64,000 nucleotides of DNA, from assembly GCF_019635465.1 (NCBI RefSeq), contig NZ_JAHBZK010000021.1, positions 1-64,000 of the forward strand, in the 5' to 3' direction. Both the position numbers and the translations under genes were made by a program. A model generated the notes under the pieces. It was not told where the DNA came from, did no database searches, and saw nothing but the letters and a program-made list of their open reading frames with translations. The DNA comes from Hydrogenophaga sp. Lineage in GTDB: Bacteria > Pseudomonadota > Gammaproteobacteria > Burkholderiales > Burkholderiaceae_C. Within the stretch, counting starts at the first letter, position 1, and each line of letters begins with the position of its first letter. This document shows positions 36,556 to 45,590 of the stretch, piece after piece.

Positions 36556-37383
36556 TCAGTAGGTGTTCGGGCCTTGCGGGCTGGCACGCTTGAACTGGCC
36601 GAGCAGCTGCGCCGCACCCGAGGCCAGCAACATGGTGTCGGCGCCCACGGCCACGAACAACGCCCCCGCGTCCAGCCATTGGCGTGCACCGGCTTCGGTG
36701 GTGGCCAGAATGCCGGGCGCCTTGCCCGCGGCGCGGATGCGGCGGATGCCATCGGCGATGACCGCCTGCACCTCGGGGTGCGCGGCGTTGCCGCGGTGGC
36801 CCATGCTGGCGCTCAGGTCGGCCGGGCCGATGAAGACGCCGTCGACACCCGGTGTGGCGGCGATGGCGTCGAGGTTCTGCATCGCCGTCACCGTCTCGGC
36901 CTGCACCAGCACGCAGACCTGGTCGTCGGCCTCGTGCACGTAGCGCGCGTGGGCCTGCCAGCGCGAAGCGCGGGCCAGTGCACTGCCCATGCCGCGCACG
37001 CCCACCGGCGCGTAGCGCGTGGCGGCCACCACCTGGGCGGCCTGTTCGGCGGTGTCGATCATGGGCACCAGGAGGGTCTGCGTGCCGATATCGAGGTACT
37101 GCTTGATGAGCGCCGTGCCGACCTCACCAATGCCCACGGGCACGCGCACCACCGGGTGCGAACGCGCGTCGCCAAAGGCCTGCTGCGCGCTGGCCACGGC
37201 CTGCAGCTGTGCCAGCGTGCTGCGCACGTCGTTGGGGGCGTGCTCGCCGTCGATGAGCAACCAGTCGTAGCCGGTGCTGGCGATGAGTTCGGTGCTGTAC
37301 GGGCTGGCCAGCGCGGCCCACAGGCCGATCTGCGCGCGGCCTTCGCTCAGCGATTGCTTGAAGGAGTTGACAGGGATTTGCAT
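36556..37383 (-). CDS. hpaI: 4-hydroxy-2-oxoheptane-1,7-dioate aldolase HpaI
   Basis: 275 residues, class II pyruvate aldolase of the HpcH/HpaI family. It cleaves 4-hydroxy-2-oxoheptanedioate to pyruvate and succinate semialdehyde, the last step of homoprotocatechuate breakdown. Key blocks: [38 protein letters not shown], the metal-binding Glu in [14 protein letters not shown] and Asp in [17 protein letters not shown] 37383 matches the family start ([11 protein letters not shown]). It lies 19 bases after hpaH. Confidence 0.93.
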   Translation of the reverse strand: MQIPVNSFKQSLSEGRAQIGLWAALASPYSTELIASTGYDWLLIDGEHAPNDVRSTLAQLQAVASAQQAFGDARSHPVVRVPVGIGEVGTALIKQYLDIGTQTLLVPMIDTAEQAAQVVAATRYAPVGVRGMGSALARASRWQAHARYVHEADDQVCVLVQAETVTAMQNLDAIAATPGVDGVFIGPADLSASMGHRGNAAHPEVQAVIADGIRRIRAAGKAPGILATTEAGARQWLDAGALFVAVGADTMLLASGAAQLLGQFKRASPQGPNTY

Positions 37384-37402
37384 GGGACGGCCATCGGACA
37401 CA

Positions 37403-38227
37403 TCAGACAAAACGGAAGCGCAGCACACCGAGCGGGCCGTAGTCGGCCTCGAAGCGGTCGCCGGCTTTCGCGGGCACCGGGCGGGTGAACGAGCCGGCGA
37501 GCACGATCTGCCCGGGCTGCAGCGACTCGCCCCAGGGGGCGAGCTTCTCGGCCAGCCAGGCGATGCCGATGGCGGGGTGACCCTGCACACCAGCGGCCAG
37601 GCCGGTCTCCTCGACCACACCGTTGAGCTTGAGCACGGCACCGCACCAGGGCAGGTCGGTGGTGAGCGGGTCGGCGCGAAACCGCGGATCGCCCTCGCCG
37701 ATCACGATGGCGGCGTTGGCGGCGTTGTCGCTGATGGTGTCGAACACCTTGCGCGGCGCCTTGGTGTCGCGGTCGAACTGCTCGATGCGCGCGTCGATGA
37801 TTTCGATGGCGGGCGTCACGTAGTCGGTGGCGGCCAGCACCTCGTCCACCGAGACCTTGCCGCTGAGCGCACGCTTGAGCACAAAGGCCAGCTCCACCTC
37901 GACGCGCGGCGAGAGGAAGCGCGTGACGGGAATCTCGAGTTCCTGCCCCGCGGGCACCACCAGCTTCATCGAGCCCAGCAGCGTGCCGAAGTCGGGCTCA
38001 TCGATCTGGCTGGAGAGTTGCATGGCGCGGCTGGTGAGGCCGATCTTGTGACCGATGACCGGGTCGCCCCGGCCGCGCTGCAGGGCCACCCAGGCGCGGC
38101 CCACGCGGTAGCCGTCGGCTATGGTCATGCCGGGGTGGCGTTGCGAGAAGTGGCGCAGCGGCTGGCGCGACTGCGCGGAGCGGTCGAGTTCGGCCGCGAG
38201 CTGTTCGATGGTGGTGTCGTCGAGCAT
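37403..38227 (-). CDS. hpaH: 2-oxo-hept-4-ene-1,7-dioate hydratase HpaH
   Basis: 274 residues of the FAH-like hydratase family. It adds water to 2-oxohept-3-ene-1,7-dioate, giving the HpaI substrate. Family blocks: [25 protein letters not shown], the acidic metal-binding stretch [30 protein letters not shown] and the C-terminal [20 protein letters not shown]. Starts at ATG 38227, one base after the end of hpaF. Confidence 0.92.
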   Translation of the reverse strand: MLDDTTIEQLAAELDRSAQSRQPLRHFSQRHPGMTIADGYRVGRAWVALQRGRGDPVIGHKIGLTSRAMQLSSQIDEPDFGTLLGSMKLVVPAGQELEIPVTRFLSPRVEVELAFVLKRALSGKVSVDEVLAATDYVTPAIEIIDARIEQFDRDTKAPRKVFDTISDNAANAAIVIGEGDPRFRADPLTTDLPWCGAVLKLNGVVEETGLAAGVQGHPAIGIAWLAEKLAPWGESLQPGQIVLAGSFTRPVPAKAGDRFEADYGPLGVLRFRFV

Positions 38228-38228
38228 G

Positions 38229-38681
38229 TCAGCCCTTGGGAGACGTGAACAAGGGGTGGATGGAACTGTTCTTGGCGTCGAACACCTCGTGGCCTTCGTC
38301 CACCTGCGCGGTGATGCCGATGGCGCGCGTGGCCAGGTGCGTGGCGAAGTGCGCCTTGGCCACGGTCTCGATGGTTTCGCCCACGCGCAGGTGCACCAGC
38401 GCGCTGCGGCCCTTGGCCATGCGCACGTTGAGGTAGACGAAGGCGTAGTCGCCACCGCGGCCGGCAGCCTCACCGGCCGCACCGCCGTCGGCAATGGCCC
38501 AGTGCGCGGCCGGGTAGGCCAGTACGCGCGTGCCACCGGTGGGGAAGACCTGACGGTCCTGCTCGTCGCGCACCGTCAGCATGGCGTCGCACAGTCGGCG
38601 GCACAGCGCGCCCATGTCGGTGCCGCCGTCGTTGGGGTGCCGGTCGAGGTTGCCGCTGTAGAGGATGACGAGGTGGGGCAT
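38229..38681 (-). CDS. hpaF: 5-carboxymethyl-2-hydroxymuconate delta-isomerase HpaF
   Basis: 150 residues, tautomerase-superfamily member. It isomerises 5-carboxymethyl-2-hydroxymuconate to 5-oxopent-3-ene-1,2,5-tricarboxylate. The protein begins with the conserved [12 protein letters not shown], where Pro2 is the catalytic base after Met removal. The C-terminal half contains [17 protein letters not shown]. It is longer than the ~125-residue enterobacterial enzyme because of a Gly/Ala-rich insertion at about 68-78. Nine bases after hpaD. Confidence 0.9.
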   Translation of the reverse strand: MPHLVILYSGNLDRHPNDGGTDMGALCRRLCDAMLTVRDEQDRQVFPTGGTRVLAYPAAHWAIADGGAAGEAAGRGGDYAFVYLNVRMAKGRSALVHLRVGETIETVAKAHFATHLATRAIGITAQVDEGHEVFDAKNSSIHPLFTSPKG

Positions 38682-38690
38682 GGCGAGCTC

Positions 38691-39614
38691 CTACAGCCGC
38701 GACACGGCCTGAAAGCCCTGCGCCGACGACGCCTGCGCCTTGGGGATGGCCTCGCCGCTGACCTCAGTGACCGGAAACACCACGTTGATCTGCCCGGTGC
38801 CGGAGGCGCCGAAGTACGGCGTGATGACCTCGGCCTGGCCGCTGTACTCGCTCCAGCCGAGCGCGCCCAGCATCATGGCCGTATCGTGCATGAAGCCTTC
38901 GCCGTGGCCCTTGACCGCGTACTCGGGCAGCATCTCGCAGAAGGCCTTCCACTCGCCGGCCTGCCACATGCGCACCACCTCGTGGTCCATGGTTTCGAGG
39001 AAGGGGCTCCAGATCTTGAAGGCGAACTCGGGCGCCAGGCCGTTCTGCGCAAAGCGGTGGCTGAGCGAGCCGCTGGCCAGGATGGCGACGGTGCCGTCGT
39101 ATTCGTCTTCGATGGCACGGCGGATGGCCCAGCCCAGGCGCGCGCTGTCGTTGAGGTAGTGCGCCATGCACAAGGCCGAGACCGACACCACCTTGAAGTG
39201 TTCGTCGGCGTTCATGTAGCGCATGGGAACGATGGTGCCGTACTCCGGCGCCAGCGTCGTGGCGTCGTGCGCCAGCGTGTCCACACCCATGCCGTTGGCC
39301 ACCTTGGCCAGCAACTTGCCCAGCCCGGGGTTGCCCGGAATGGCGTAGGGCATGTTGCTGATGAAGTGCGGCAGCTCGTTGCTGGTGTAGTTGCCCGCCC
39401 AGTGGCGCGCGCAGTTGATGTGGTAGCTGGCGTTGACGAGCCAGTGGGTGTCGAAGATGACGATGCTGTCGACACCCAGGTCACGGCAGCGTTGGCCGAT
39501 GGCCTTCAAACCATCGATGGCGTCCTGGCGCGTGCCCTTGCGCGGACCATCGAACTCGCTCATGACGATGGAGGGGACGTGGGTGATCTTGGCCACCAGT
39601 GCGAGCTTGCCCAT
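38691..39614 (-). CDS. hpaD: 3,4-dihydroxyphenylacetate (homoprotocatechuate) 2,3-dioxygenase HpaD
   Basis: 307 residues, LigB-type (class III) extradiol dioxygenase. It opens the ring of 3,4-dihydroxyphenylacetate with Fe2+ and O2. Ligand-bearing blocks are KITHVPSIVMSEFDG, VIFDTHWLVNASYHIN, AHDATTLAPEYGTIVPMRYM and LASGSLSHRF. It belongs to the HpaD group found in E. coli C/W, not the vicinal-oxygen-chelate type. ATG 39614 has the AGGAGACAAAACCC leader shared by other genes of the cluster. It is 28 bases after hpaE. Confidence 0.94.
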   Translation of the reverse strand: MGKLALVAKITHVPSIVMSEFDGPRKGTRQDAIDGLKAIGQRCRDLGVDSIVIFDTHWLVNASYHINCARHWAGNYTSNELPHFISNMPYAIPGNPGLGKLLAKVANGMGVDTLAHDATTLAPEYGTIVPMRYMNADEHFKVVSVSALCMAHYLNDSARLGWAIRRAIEDEYDGTVAILASGSLSHRFAQNGLAPEFAFKIWSPFLETMDHEVVRMWQAGEWKAFCEMLPEYAVKGHGEGFMHDTAMMLGALGWSEYSGQAEVITPYFGASGTGQINVVFPVTEVSGEAIPKAQASSAQGFQAVSRL

Positions 39615-39642
39615 GGGTTTTGTCTCCTGTGATCCGTTGCGC

Positions 39643-41115
39643 TCACACGCCCCAGTGGGGGATGTGGTGGCCGCCCAGCGACACTGCAACGTTCTTGGGT
39701 TCGAGGAACACCTCATAGCTCCAGGTGCCGCCCTCGCGCCCTGTGCCCGAGGCCTTGGTGCCGCCAAAGGGCTGGCGCAGGTCGCGCACGTTCTGCGAGT
39801 TGACGAAGCACATGCCGGCTTCGATGGCCGCGGCCACGCGGTGCGCCTTGCCCAGGTTCTCGGTCCAGACGTAGCTGGAGAGGCCGTATTGAATGTCGTT
39901 GGCCAGCGCGATGGCGTGTGCCTCGTCCTTGAACGGGATCAGGCAGGCCACCGGGCCGAAGATTTCCTCCTGCGCGATGCGCATGCGGTTGTCGACATCG
40001 GCAAACACCGTGGGCCACACGTAGTTGCCCTTCTGCACACGCGCCGACAACTCGGGCGCATAGCTGGGGCGGTCCAGGCCGCCGCACAGCAGCGTGGCGC
40101 CCTCCTTCGGGCCCAGCTCAATGTAGCTGCGCACCTTGGCCAGGTGGCCCTGGCTGATCATCGGGCCGATGATGGTCTGCTCGTCCTGCGGGTCGCCCAC
40201 CACGATCTTCTTCGCACGCTCGGCGAACTTCTGCGCAAAGTCGGCGTAGATGCTTTGCTGCACCAGGATGCGGCTGCCCGCGGTGCAGCGCTCGCCGTTG
40301 TTGCTGAAGATCATGAACACCGCGGCGTCGAGCGCGCGGTCAAGGTCGGCGTCCTCGAAGATCACGAACGGACTCTTGCCACCGAGCTCCATGCTGAATT
40401 TCTTGAGGCCGGCGGTCTTGACGATGCGATTGCCGGTGGCGGTGGAACCGGTGAAGCTGATGGCGCGCACGTCGGGGTGCGCGCACAGCGGCTCGCCGGC
40501 TTCCTTGCCGAAGCCGTGCACCACGTTGAGCACGCCGGCCGGCACACCGGCCTCCAGCGCCAGCTCGCCCAGGCGCGCGGCGGTCAGCGGCGAGAGCTCG
40601 CTCATCTTGAGCACCGCGGTGTTGCCAAAGGCCAGGCAGGGCGCGACCTTCCAGGTCGCCGTCATGAAGGGCACGTTCCAGGGGCTGATGAGTGCGCACA
40701 CACCCACCGGGTGGAACAGGGTGTAGTTGAGGTGCGTGGGTGTGGGGTAGGTGTGGCCGTCCACGCGCACGCACATCTCGGCGAAGTAGCTGAAGTTGTC
40801 GGCCGCGCGCGGCACCAGCTGTTTGCCGGTCTGCGAGATGGTCTGACCGGTGTCGTCGGTCTCGGTGCGTGCGATTTCGGGCACGTGGGCCGCGATCAGC
40901 TCGCCGAGCTTGCGCACGATCTTGGCGCGCTCGGTGGCGGGCCGGCCGGCCCAGGCGGGGAAGGCGTCCTTCGCGGCCTGTACCGCAGCGTTGACTTCGG
41001 CCTCGCCACCGGCGGCGACTTCGGCCAGCGTGGCCTGCGTGGCGGGGTTGACGGTCTCGAAGGTGGCGTGGCTGCCGACGGACTTGCCGTTGATGAGGTG
41101 CTGGATGGTGGTCAT
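39643..41115 (-). CDS. hpaE: 5-carboxymethyl-2-hydroxymuconate semialdehyde dehydrogenase HpaE
   Basis: 490 residues, aldehyde dehydrogenase superfamily. It oxidises the ring-cleavage semialdehyde with NAD+. The general base Glu lies in the FSMELGGKSPFVIFED block, the catalytic Cys in NNGERCTAGSRIL, and the NAD-binding loop in AISFTGSTATGNRI; the last block RQPFGGTKASGTGREGG is typical. The length is standard. ATG 41115 overlaps the hpaG2 stop by four bases, so it is translationally coupled. Confidence 0.94.
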   Translation of the reverse strand: MTTIQHLINGKSVGSHATFETVNPATQATLAEVAAGGEAEVNAAVQAAKDAFPAWAGRPATERAKIVRKLGELIAAHVPEIARTETDDTGQTISQTGKQLVPRAADNFSYFAEMCVRVDGHTYPTPTHLNYTLFHPVGVCALISPWNVPFMTATWKVAPCLAFGNTAVLKMSELSPLTAARLGELALEAGVPAGVLNVVHGFGKEAGEPLCAHPDVRAISFTGSTATGNRIVKTAGLKKFSMELGGKSPFVIFEDADLDRALDAAVFMIFSNNGERCTAGSRILVQQSIYADFAQKFAERAKKIVVGDPQDEQTIIGPMISQGHLAKVRSYIELGPKEGATLLCGGLDRPSYAPELSARVQKGNYVWPTVFADVDNRMRIAQEEIFGPVACLIPFKDEAHAIALANDIQYGLSSYVWTENLGKAHRVAAAIEAGMCFVNSQNVRDLRQPFGGTKASGTGREGGTWSYEVFLEPKNVAVSLGGHHIPHWGV

Positions 41116-41888
41116 GCGGAACTCGCCGGGGCGGTAATGGTGTTGTGCAGATCGCCGATGCCGTCGATGGACGTGATCACCACGTCGCCGGGTTGGCAGT
41201 CGACCACGCCGTCGGGCGTGCCGGTGAGGATGAGATCCCCGGGCTGCAGGGTCATGAAGGAAGAGAAGTACGCGATGAGTGCGGGGATGTCGAACACCAT
41301 GTCGCCCGTGTTGCCGCGCTGGGTGACCGCGCCGTTGACGGTGGTCTGCAACGCGAGGTTCATGGGGTCGGCCACGTCGGCGGCGTCCACCAGCCAGGGG
41401 CCGATGGGGGTGCAGGTGTCGCGGTTCTTCACGCGCAGGTTGGGGCGGTACCAGTTCTCGAGGTAGTCGCGGATCGCGTAGTCGTTGGCGACGGTGTAGC
41501 CGGCCACGAAGTCATAGGCGTCGTCGCGCTTGACGCGCCTGGCCGCGCGGCCGATGACCACCGCCAGCTCGCATTCGTAGTGCATGAACTGCACGCCGGC
41601 CGGTCGCACGGTGTGCGCGCGGTGGCCGATGAGCGAGGCCTCGCCCTTGGCGAAGGCCAGCGGCTCGGTGGGGGGTTTGAAGGCCAGCTCCTTGGCGTGG
41701 TCGGCGTAGTTCAGGCCCAGCGCGAGCACGGTGCGCGCGTGCGGCACCGGTGCCAGCGGCGGCAACCAGACCACGTCGTCAAACGCCACGCGCCGGCCCC
41801 TGAAGGCGGCCGTCTGCAACTCGAGCTGGCCGTCGATCTCGATGGCGTCGTGGACCGCGCCGGCCCAGGCGATGCGGGCGCGCTTCAT
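41112..41888 (-). CDS. hpaG2: Homoprotocatechuate isomerase/decarboxylase subunit HpaG2
   Basis: 258 residues, FAH-family fold. It acts on 5-oxopent-3-ene-1,2,5-tricarboxylate (decarboxylation with isomerisation). Metal-binding acidic residues lie in FMHYECELAVVIGRAARRV, with GLNYADHAKELAFKPP before it and the C-terminal GDLILTGTPDGVVDCQPGD. In E. coli the two halves are one polypeptide (HpaG/HpcE); here they are separate genes, the other being the gene directly upstream. It overlaps hpaG1 and hpaE by four bases each. Confidence 0.9.
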   Translation of the reverse strand: MKRARIAWAGAVHDAIEIDGQLELQTAAFRGRRVAFDDVVWLPPLAPVPHARTVLALGLNYADHAKELAFKPPTEPLAFAKGEASLIGHRAHTVRPAGVQFMHYECELAVVIGRAARRVKRDDAYDFVAGYTVANDYAIRDYLENWYRPNLRVKNRDTCTPIGPWLVDAADVADPMNLALQTTVNGAVTQRGNTGDMVFDIPALIAYFSSFMTLQPGDLILTGTPDGVVDCQPGDVVITSIDGIGDLHNTITAPASSA

Positions 41889-42544
41889 GCCGACACCTCT
41901 TCCGCTTCAAAACGCTGCACGACGGGTTTGAGCCCGGCCGCGCTGATTTCCACCACGTCGCCATCGCTCACGCGAGGGCGCGATCCATCCGCCAGGCATT
42001 CGCTCCCCAGCAGCAGCACATCGCCCGGGCGCAGCGTCATGAACCCGGCCACGTCACGCAGCAGCGTGGGCATATCGCGCACCAGGTCGCGCAGGGCGGT
42101 GGTCTGTTTGTGCACGCCGTGGATGCGCAGCTCGATCTCGAGTCCGGCCAGACCGTCGAGCCCGCCCAGTACGCTCAGCGGCGTGGGCTCCAGCGGCAGG
42201 CCGAGAAAGCCGTCGCGATTGCGGAACTTGATGGCCGGGCGGTAGTAGCTGTCGTGCGCCACGCTCACGTCGTTGACCAGCAGGACATGCGAGGGCTGGC
42301 CATCGTCACCGATGAGCAGGCCCAGGCTGGCCGCCACCTCGATCGCCTCGCCGGGCGGCAGCGCCACGCTGGCGCCGTGCGGTGCAAAGGTGTTGGCTGT
42401 CTTGACGTAGAGCACCGGCGCCTTGGGCGCCCCGCCATAAGGCTTGTCGTCCATGCGCGGTTGCCACAAGGCCCACTCGCCGCGGAAGTTGAGCAGCGTG
42501 CCGTAGACGGTGCCGCGGGGGGCCCAATAGGGATGTGAGATCAA
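41885..42544 (-). CDS. hpaG1: Homoprotocatechuate isomerase/decarboxylase subunit HpaG1
   Basis: 219 residues, partner half of HpaG. Typical blocks: RGTVYGTLLNFRGEWALW, PVLYVKTANTFAPHG, VNDVSVAHDSYYRPAIKFRNRDGFLG and the C-terminal RPGDVLLLGSEC. The start is TTG 42544: no ATG or GTG lies before the conserved PRGTVYGTLLNF. AGGA lies six bases upstream, and TTGA overlaps the hpaR stop. It may be a single-domain homologue that forms the decarboxylase with HpaG2. Confidence 0.87.
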   Translation of the reverse strand: MISHPYWAPRGTVYGTLLNFRGEWALWQPRMDDKPYGGAPKAPVLYVKTANTFAPHGASVALPPGEAIEVAASLGLLIGDDGQPSHVLLVNDVSVAHDSYYRPAIKFRNRDGFLGLPLEPTPLSVLGGLDGLAGLEIELRIHGVHKQTTALRDLVRDMPTLLRDVAGFMTLRPGDVLLLGSECLADGSRPRVSDGDVVEISAAGLKPVVQRFEAEEVSA

Positions 42545-43020
42545 GCGGCTTCCTCGCTCAGGTTGTTGTCGTCGACGCCGCCTTCCAGCGCAATCACCTC
42601 GTCCAGCAGCGCATAGAGCTGCGCCAGCCGCGCCTTGCTCAGGCGCTCCTCCAGCCAGGCGTAGTGCGCCTCGATGGTGGCCGAGAGCTTGCGCACCAGC
42701 TTGAGCCCTGCCGGGGTCGCGCGGACCACCGTGCGCCGCGCGTCCTGGGTGCAACGTTCGCGGGTGATGAGGCCGTCGCGCTCCATGCGCGCCAGCACGC
42801 CGGTGAGGCTTGGGCCGAGCAGAAAGGCCTCGCGCGCAATGCGACCGGTTTCGATACCGGCCGGATCGCGCGCGTGTTCGCCCAGCACCCGAAGCACGCG
42901 CCATTGCTGGTCGCTCAGGCCGTGCTCGCGCAGGCTGGGGCGGGTGTGCTGCATCACGGCTTCGCGCGCCTGCAGCAGCAGGCGCGGCAAGTTGCGGTGA
43001 ACGAAGGCGGTCTCTTGCAT
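42541..43020 (-). CDS. hpaR: MarR-family regulator HpaR of the homoprotocatechuate operon
   Basis: 159 residues. A winged HTH of MarR type (LREHGLSDQQWRVLRVLGEHA ... GRIAREAFLLGPSLTGVLARMERDGLITR, with the wing DARRTVVRATPAGL) gives the HpaR family, which represses hpa catabolic genes until homoprotocatechuate or 4-hydroxyphenylacetate is present. It is unusual in being the first gene of the operon it controls, reading hpaR-hpaG1-G2-E. A perfect palindrome ends four bases before its ATG 43020, implying autorepression. No Shine-Dalgarno is visible, so a leaderless transcript is possible. Confidence 0.92.
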   Translation of the reverse strand: MQETAFVHRNLPRLLLQAREAVMQHTRPSLREHGLSDQQWRVLRVLGEHARDPAGIETGRIAREAFLLGPSLTGVLARMERDGLITRERCTQDARRTVVRATPAGLKLVRKLSATIEAHYAWLEERLSKARLAQLYALLDEVIALEGGVDDNNLSEEAA

Positions 43021-43024
43021 GCGG

Positions 43025-43052
43025 CGAATTATTTAATAAGTTAAATAATTCG
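43025..43052. promoter_or_regulatory. Probable HpaR operator: perfect 12-bp inverted repeat
   Basis: Arms CGAATTATTTAA (43025-43036) and TTAAATAATTCG (43041-43052) with a TAAG spacer form a 28-bp palindrome directly upstream of hpaR. It is very AT-rich in a high-GC region. Symmetry, length and position match MarR-family operators overlapping a promoter. It may also act on the divergent gene at 43121. Confidence 0.8.
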
Positions 43053-43120
43053 GCAAGCCCACCGACCCTGCCGCGCATGGGTGTTTTCCCTCACCCGCCT
43101 CGCGCCACCACAATCGCCCC

Positions 43121-44164
43121 ATGAACCGACTGATCAAACTGCTGGGCACCCCATGGCCCTTGATCCAGGCCCCGATGGCGGGCTCACAGGGCGCCGCGCT
43201 GGCGCTGGCCGCGGGCGAGGCCGGCGCATTGGGCTCCCTGCCCTGCGCGATGCTGGGCGCCGAGGTGCTGCAAAGCGAGCTGCACCTCCTCACTGACGCC
43301 GGACGGCCCTACAACCTCAACTTCTTTGCGCACACCTCGCCCGACGCGGACGCTGCACGCGAGGCCGCCTGGCGCCAGGCGCTGGCGCCGTATTACGCAG
43401 AGATCGGCCAGGACCCGGCCACCGTGCCTGCGGGCGCGGGTCGCCAGCCTTTCAGCGATGCCGTGGCCGACGTTGTCGCGCCCTTCAAACCCCGCGTGGT
43501 GAGCTTTCACTTTGGTCTGCCGTCGGCCGAGCTGCTGGCGCGCGTGAAGGCCTGGGGTGCGGTGGTGCTGTCGTCGGCCACCACGGTGGACGAGGCGCTC
43601 TGGCTGCAGGCCCACGGCGCCGACGCGGTGATCGCCCAGGGCCTGGAGGCCGGCGGCCACCGCGGCCACTTCCTCAGCGACGACCTGACGCGCCAGAGCG
43701 GCACCTTCGCCCTGCTGCCGCAGATCAAGGCGGCCGTGCGTGTGCCGGTGATCGCGGCCGGGGGCATTGCCGATGCGGCCGGCGTGCGCGCCGCCATGGC
43801 CCTGGGCGCCGACGGCGTGCAGGTGGGCACCGCCTACCTGTGCAGCCACGAAGCCACGACCAGCGCGGTGCACCGCGCGGCCTTGCTGAGCGAGGCCGCG
43901 CGCCACACGCAACTGACCACCCTGTTCTCGGGCCGGCCCGCGCGCGGCATGCCCAACCGGGTCATGCGCGAACTGGGCCCGCTGAATCCGGCCGCGCCGG
44001 CCTTTCCGCTGGCCACGGCGGCCATCGCGCCCTTGCGCGCGCACTGGGAGAAGCTGGGCAGCGGCGACTTTTCGCCCTTGTGGTCGGGGCAGAACGCCAG
44101 CGCTTGCAAGGCGGCGCCAGCGGCGGACATCACGCGCGAACTGGTACGCGGTTTCACGGCCTGA
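43121..44164 (+). CDS. Nitronate monooxygenase (2-nitropropane dioxygenase family)
   Basis: 347 residues, FMN TIM barrel. Signature segments are PLIQAPMAGSQGAALALA at the N-terminus, the catalytic His region GLEAGGHRGHF, and the FMN-binding VIAAGGIADAAGVRAAMALGADGVQVGT. The family oxidises alkyl nitronates such as propionate-3-nitronate, and some members are enoyl-ACP reductases. It is divergent from hpaR with the operator in between, and is followed by radA after 33 bases. Confidence 0.88.
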   Translation: MNRLIKLLGTPWPLIQAPMAGSQGAALALAAGEAGALGSLPCAMLGAEVLQSELHLLTDAGRPYNLNFFAHTSPDADAAREAAWRQALAPYYAEIGQDPATVPAGAGRQPFSDAVADVVAPFKPRVVSFHFGLPSAELLARVKAWGAVVLSSATTVDEALWLQAHGADAVIAQGLEAGGHRGHFLSDDLTRQSGTFALLPQIKAAVRVPVIAAGGIADAAGVRAAMALGADGVQVGTAYLCSHEATTSAVHRAALLSEAARHTQLTTLFSGRPARGMPNRVMRELGPLNPAAPAFPLATAAIAPLRAHWEKLGSGDFSPLWSGQNASACKAAPAADITRELVRGFTA

Positions 44165-44197
44165 GGGCCCCGGCCGCTCCTCTATAGTCGCGCCCTC

Positions 44198-45577
44198 ATG
44201 GCCAAGGACAAGACCGTCTACACCTGCAGCGAATGCGGCGGCACCAGCCCGCGCTGGCTGGGCAAGTGCCCGCATTGCAACGCCTGGAACACGCTCATCG
44301 AAGGTGTGGCCGAGGGGAGCGGCGCGCCCGCCAAAAACCGGTTCGCGGCCCTGGCCCGCACCAGCGCTGTCACGCCGCTGGCCAGCATTGAAGCGCGCGA
44401 CGTGCAGCGCACGCCCACCGGCCACGAAGAGTTGGACCGCGTGCTGGGCGGGGGCATCGTCGAAGGCGGCGTGGTGCTGATCGGCGGCGATCCGGGCATC
44501 GGCAAATCGACCCTCCTCCTGCAGGCGCTGGACAGCCTGCAACGCGCGGGCATGGCGGCGCTCTACGTCACCGGCGAAGAAAGCGGTGCCCAGGTGGCGC
44601 TGCGCGCACGCCGGCTGGGCATCGAAGGCTCGCAGGTGCAGGTGCTGGCCGAGATCCAGCTGGAGCAGATCCTGGCCACGCTGGAAGCGACCAAACCGGC
44701 CATCGCGGTGATCGACTCGATCCAGACCGTGTATTCGGAGCAGCTCACGAGCGCGCCCGGCTCGGTGGCCCAGGTGCGCGAATGCGCGGCGCATTTGACG
44801 CGCGCGGCCAAGGCCTCGGGCACCGCCATCGTGCTGGTCGGCCACGTCACCAAAGAAGGCGCACTGGCCGGACCGCGCGTGCTGGAGCACATGGTCGACA
44901 CCGTGCTGTACTTCGAGGGCGACACGCACAGCAGCTTCCGGCTGGTGCGCGCCATCAAGAACCGATTTGGCGCGGTCAACGAGATCGGCGTGTTCGCCAT
45001 GACCGACAAGGGTCTCAAGGGTGTGAGCAACCCAAGCGCGATCTTCCTGTCGCAGCACGCCGAGCCGGTGCCCGGCAGCTGCGTGATGGTCACGCTCGAA
45101 GGCACCCGCCCGCTGCTGGTGGAGCTGCAGGCCCTGGTCGACACCGGGGGGCCCAGCCCGAGGCGCCTGTCGGTGGGCCTGGAGCGGGACCGCCTGGCCA
45201 TGCTGCTGGCGGTGCTGCACCGCCACGCCGGCGTGGCCTGCATGGACCAGGACGTGTTCGTCAACGCCGTCGGCGGGGTGCGCATCAGCGAGCCCGCGGC
45301 CGACCTGGGCGTGATGCTGGCCATCACCAGCAGCCTGCGCGGCAAGCCCTTGCCCAAGGGCTTCATTGCCTTTGGCGAGGTGGGGCTGGCCGGCGAGGTG
45401 CGCCCCGCGCCGCGTGGGCAGGAACGGCTGCGCGAGGCGGCCAAGCTGGGGTTTTCGGTGGCGGTGGTGCCCAAGGCCAACCTGCCCAAGAAGAACGACA
45501 AGGCCTTCGAGGGCCTGCAAGTGCATGGCGTGGAACGCATCGAGCAGGCGCTCGAGCTGGCTCGCCGACTGGATTGA
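44198..45577 (+). CDS. radA: DNA repair protein RadA
   Basis: 459 residues. A C4 zinc finger at the N-terminus (YTCSECGGTSPRWLGKCPHC) is followed by a RecA-like ATPase core with Walker A GGDPGIGKST and Walker B-like AIAVIDSIQTV. The RadA-specific KNRFG motif is present (IKNRFGAVNEIGVF), and a C-terminal Lon-protease-like domain ends the protein (AFGEVGLAGEVRPAPRGQER). RadA drives branch migration in recombinational repair. ATG 44198 gives the zinc finger at the N-terminus. Confidence 0.96.
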   Translation: MAKDKTVYTCSECGGTSPRWLGKCPHCNAWNTLIEGVAEGSGAPAKNRFAALARTSAVTPLASIEARDVQRTPTGHEELDRVLGGGIVEGGVVLIGGDPGIGKSTLLLQALDSLQRAGMAALYVTGEESGAQVALRARRLGIEGSQVQVLAEIQLEQILATLEATKPAIAVIDSIQTVYSEQLTSAPGSVAQVRECAAHLTRAAKASGTAIVLVGHVTKEGALAGPRVLEHMVDTVLYFEGDTHSSFRLVRAIKNRFGAVNEIGVFAMTDKGLKGVSNPSAIFLSQHAEPVPGSCVMVTLEGTRPLLVELQALVDTGGPSPRRLSVGLERDRLAMLLAVLHRHAGVACMDQDVFVNAVGGVRISEPAADLGVMLAITSSLRGKPLPKGFIAFGEVGLAGEVRPAPRGQERLREAAKLGFSVAVVPKANLPKKNDKAFEGLQVHGVERIEQALELARRLD

Positions 45578-45590
45578 GGACGATCGGACC

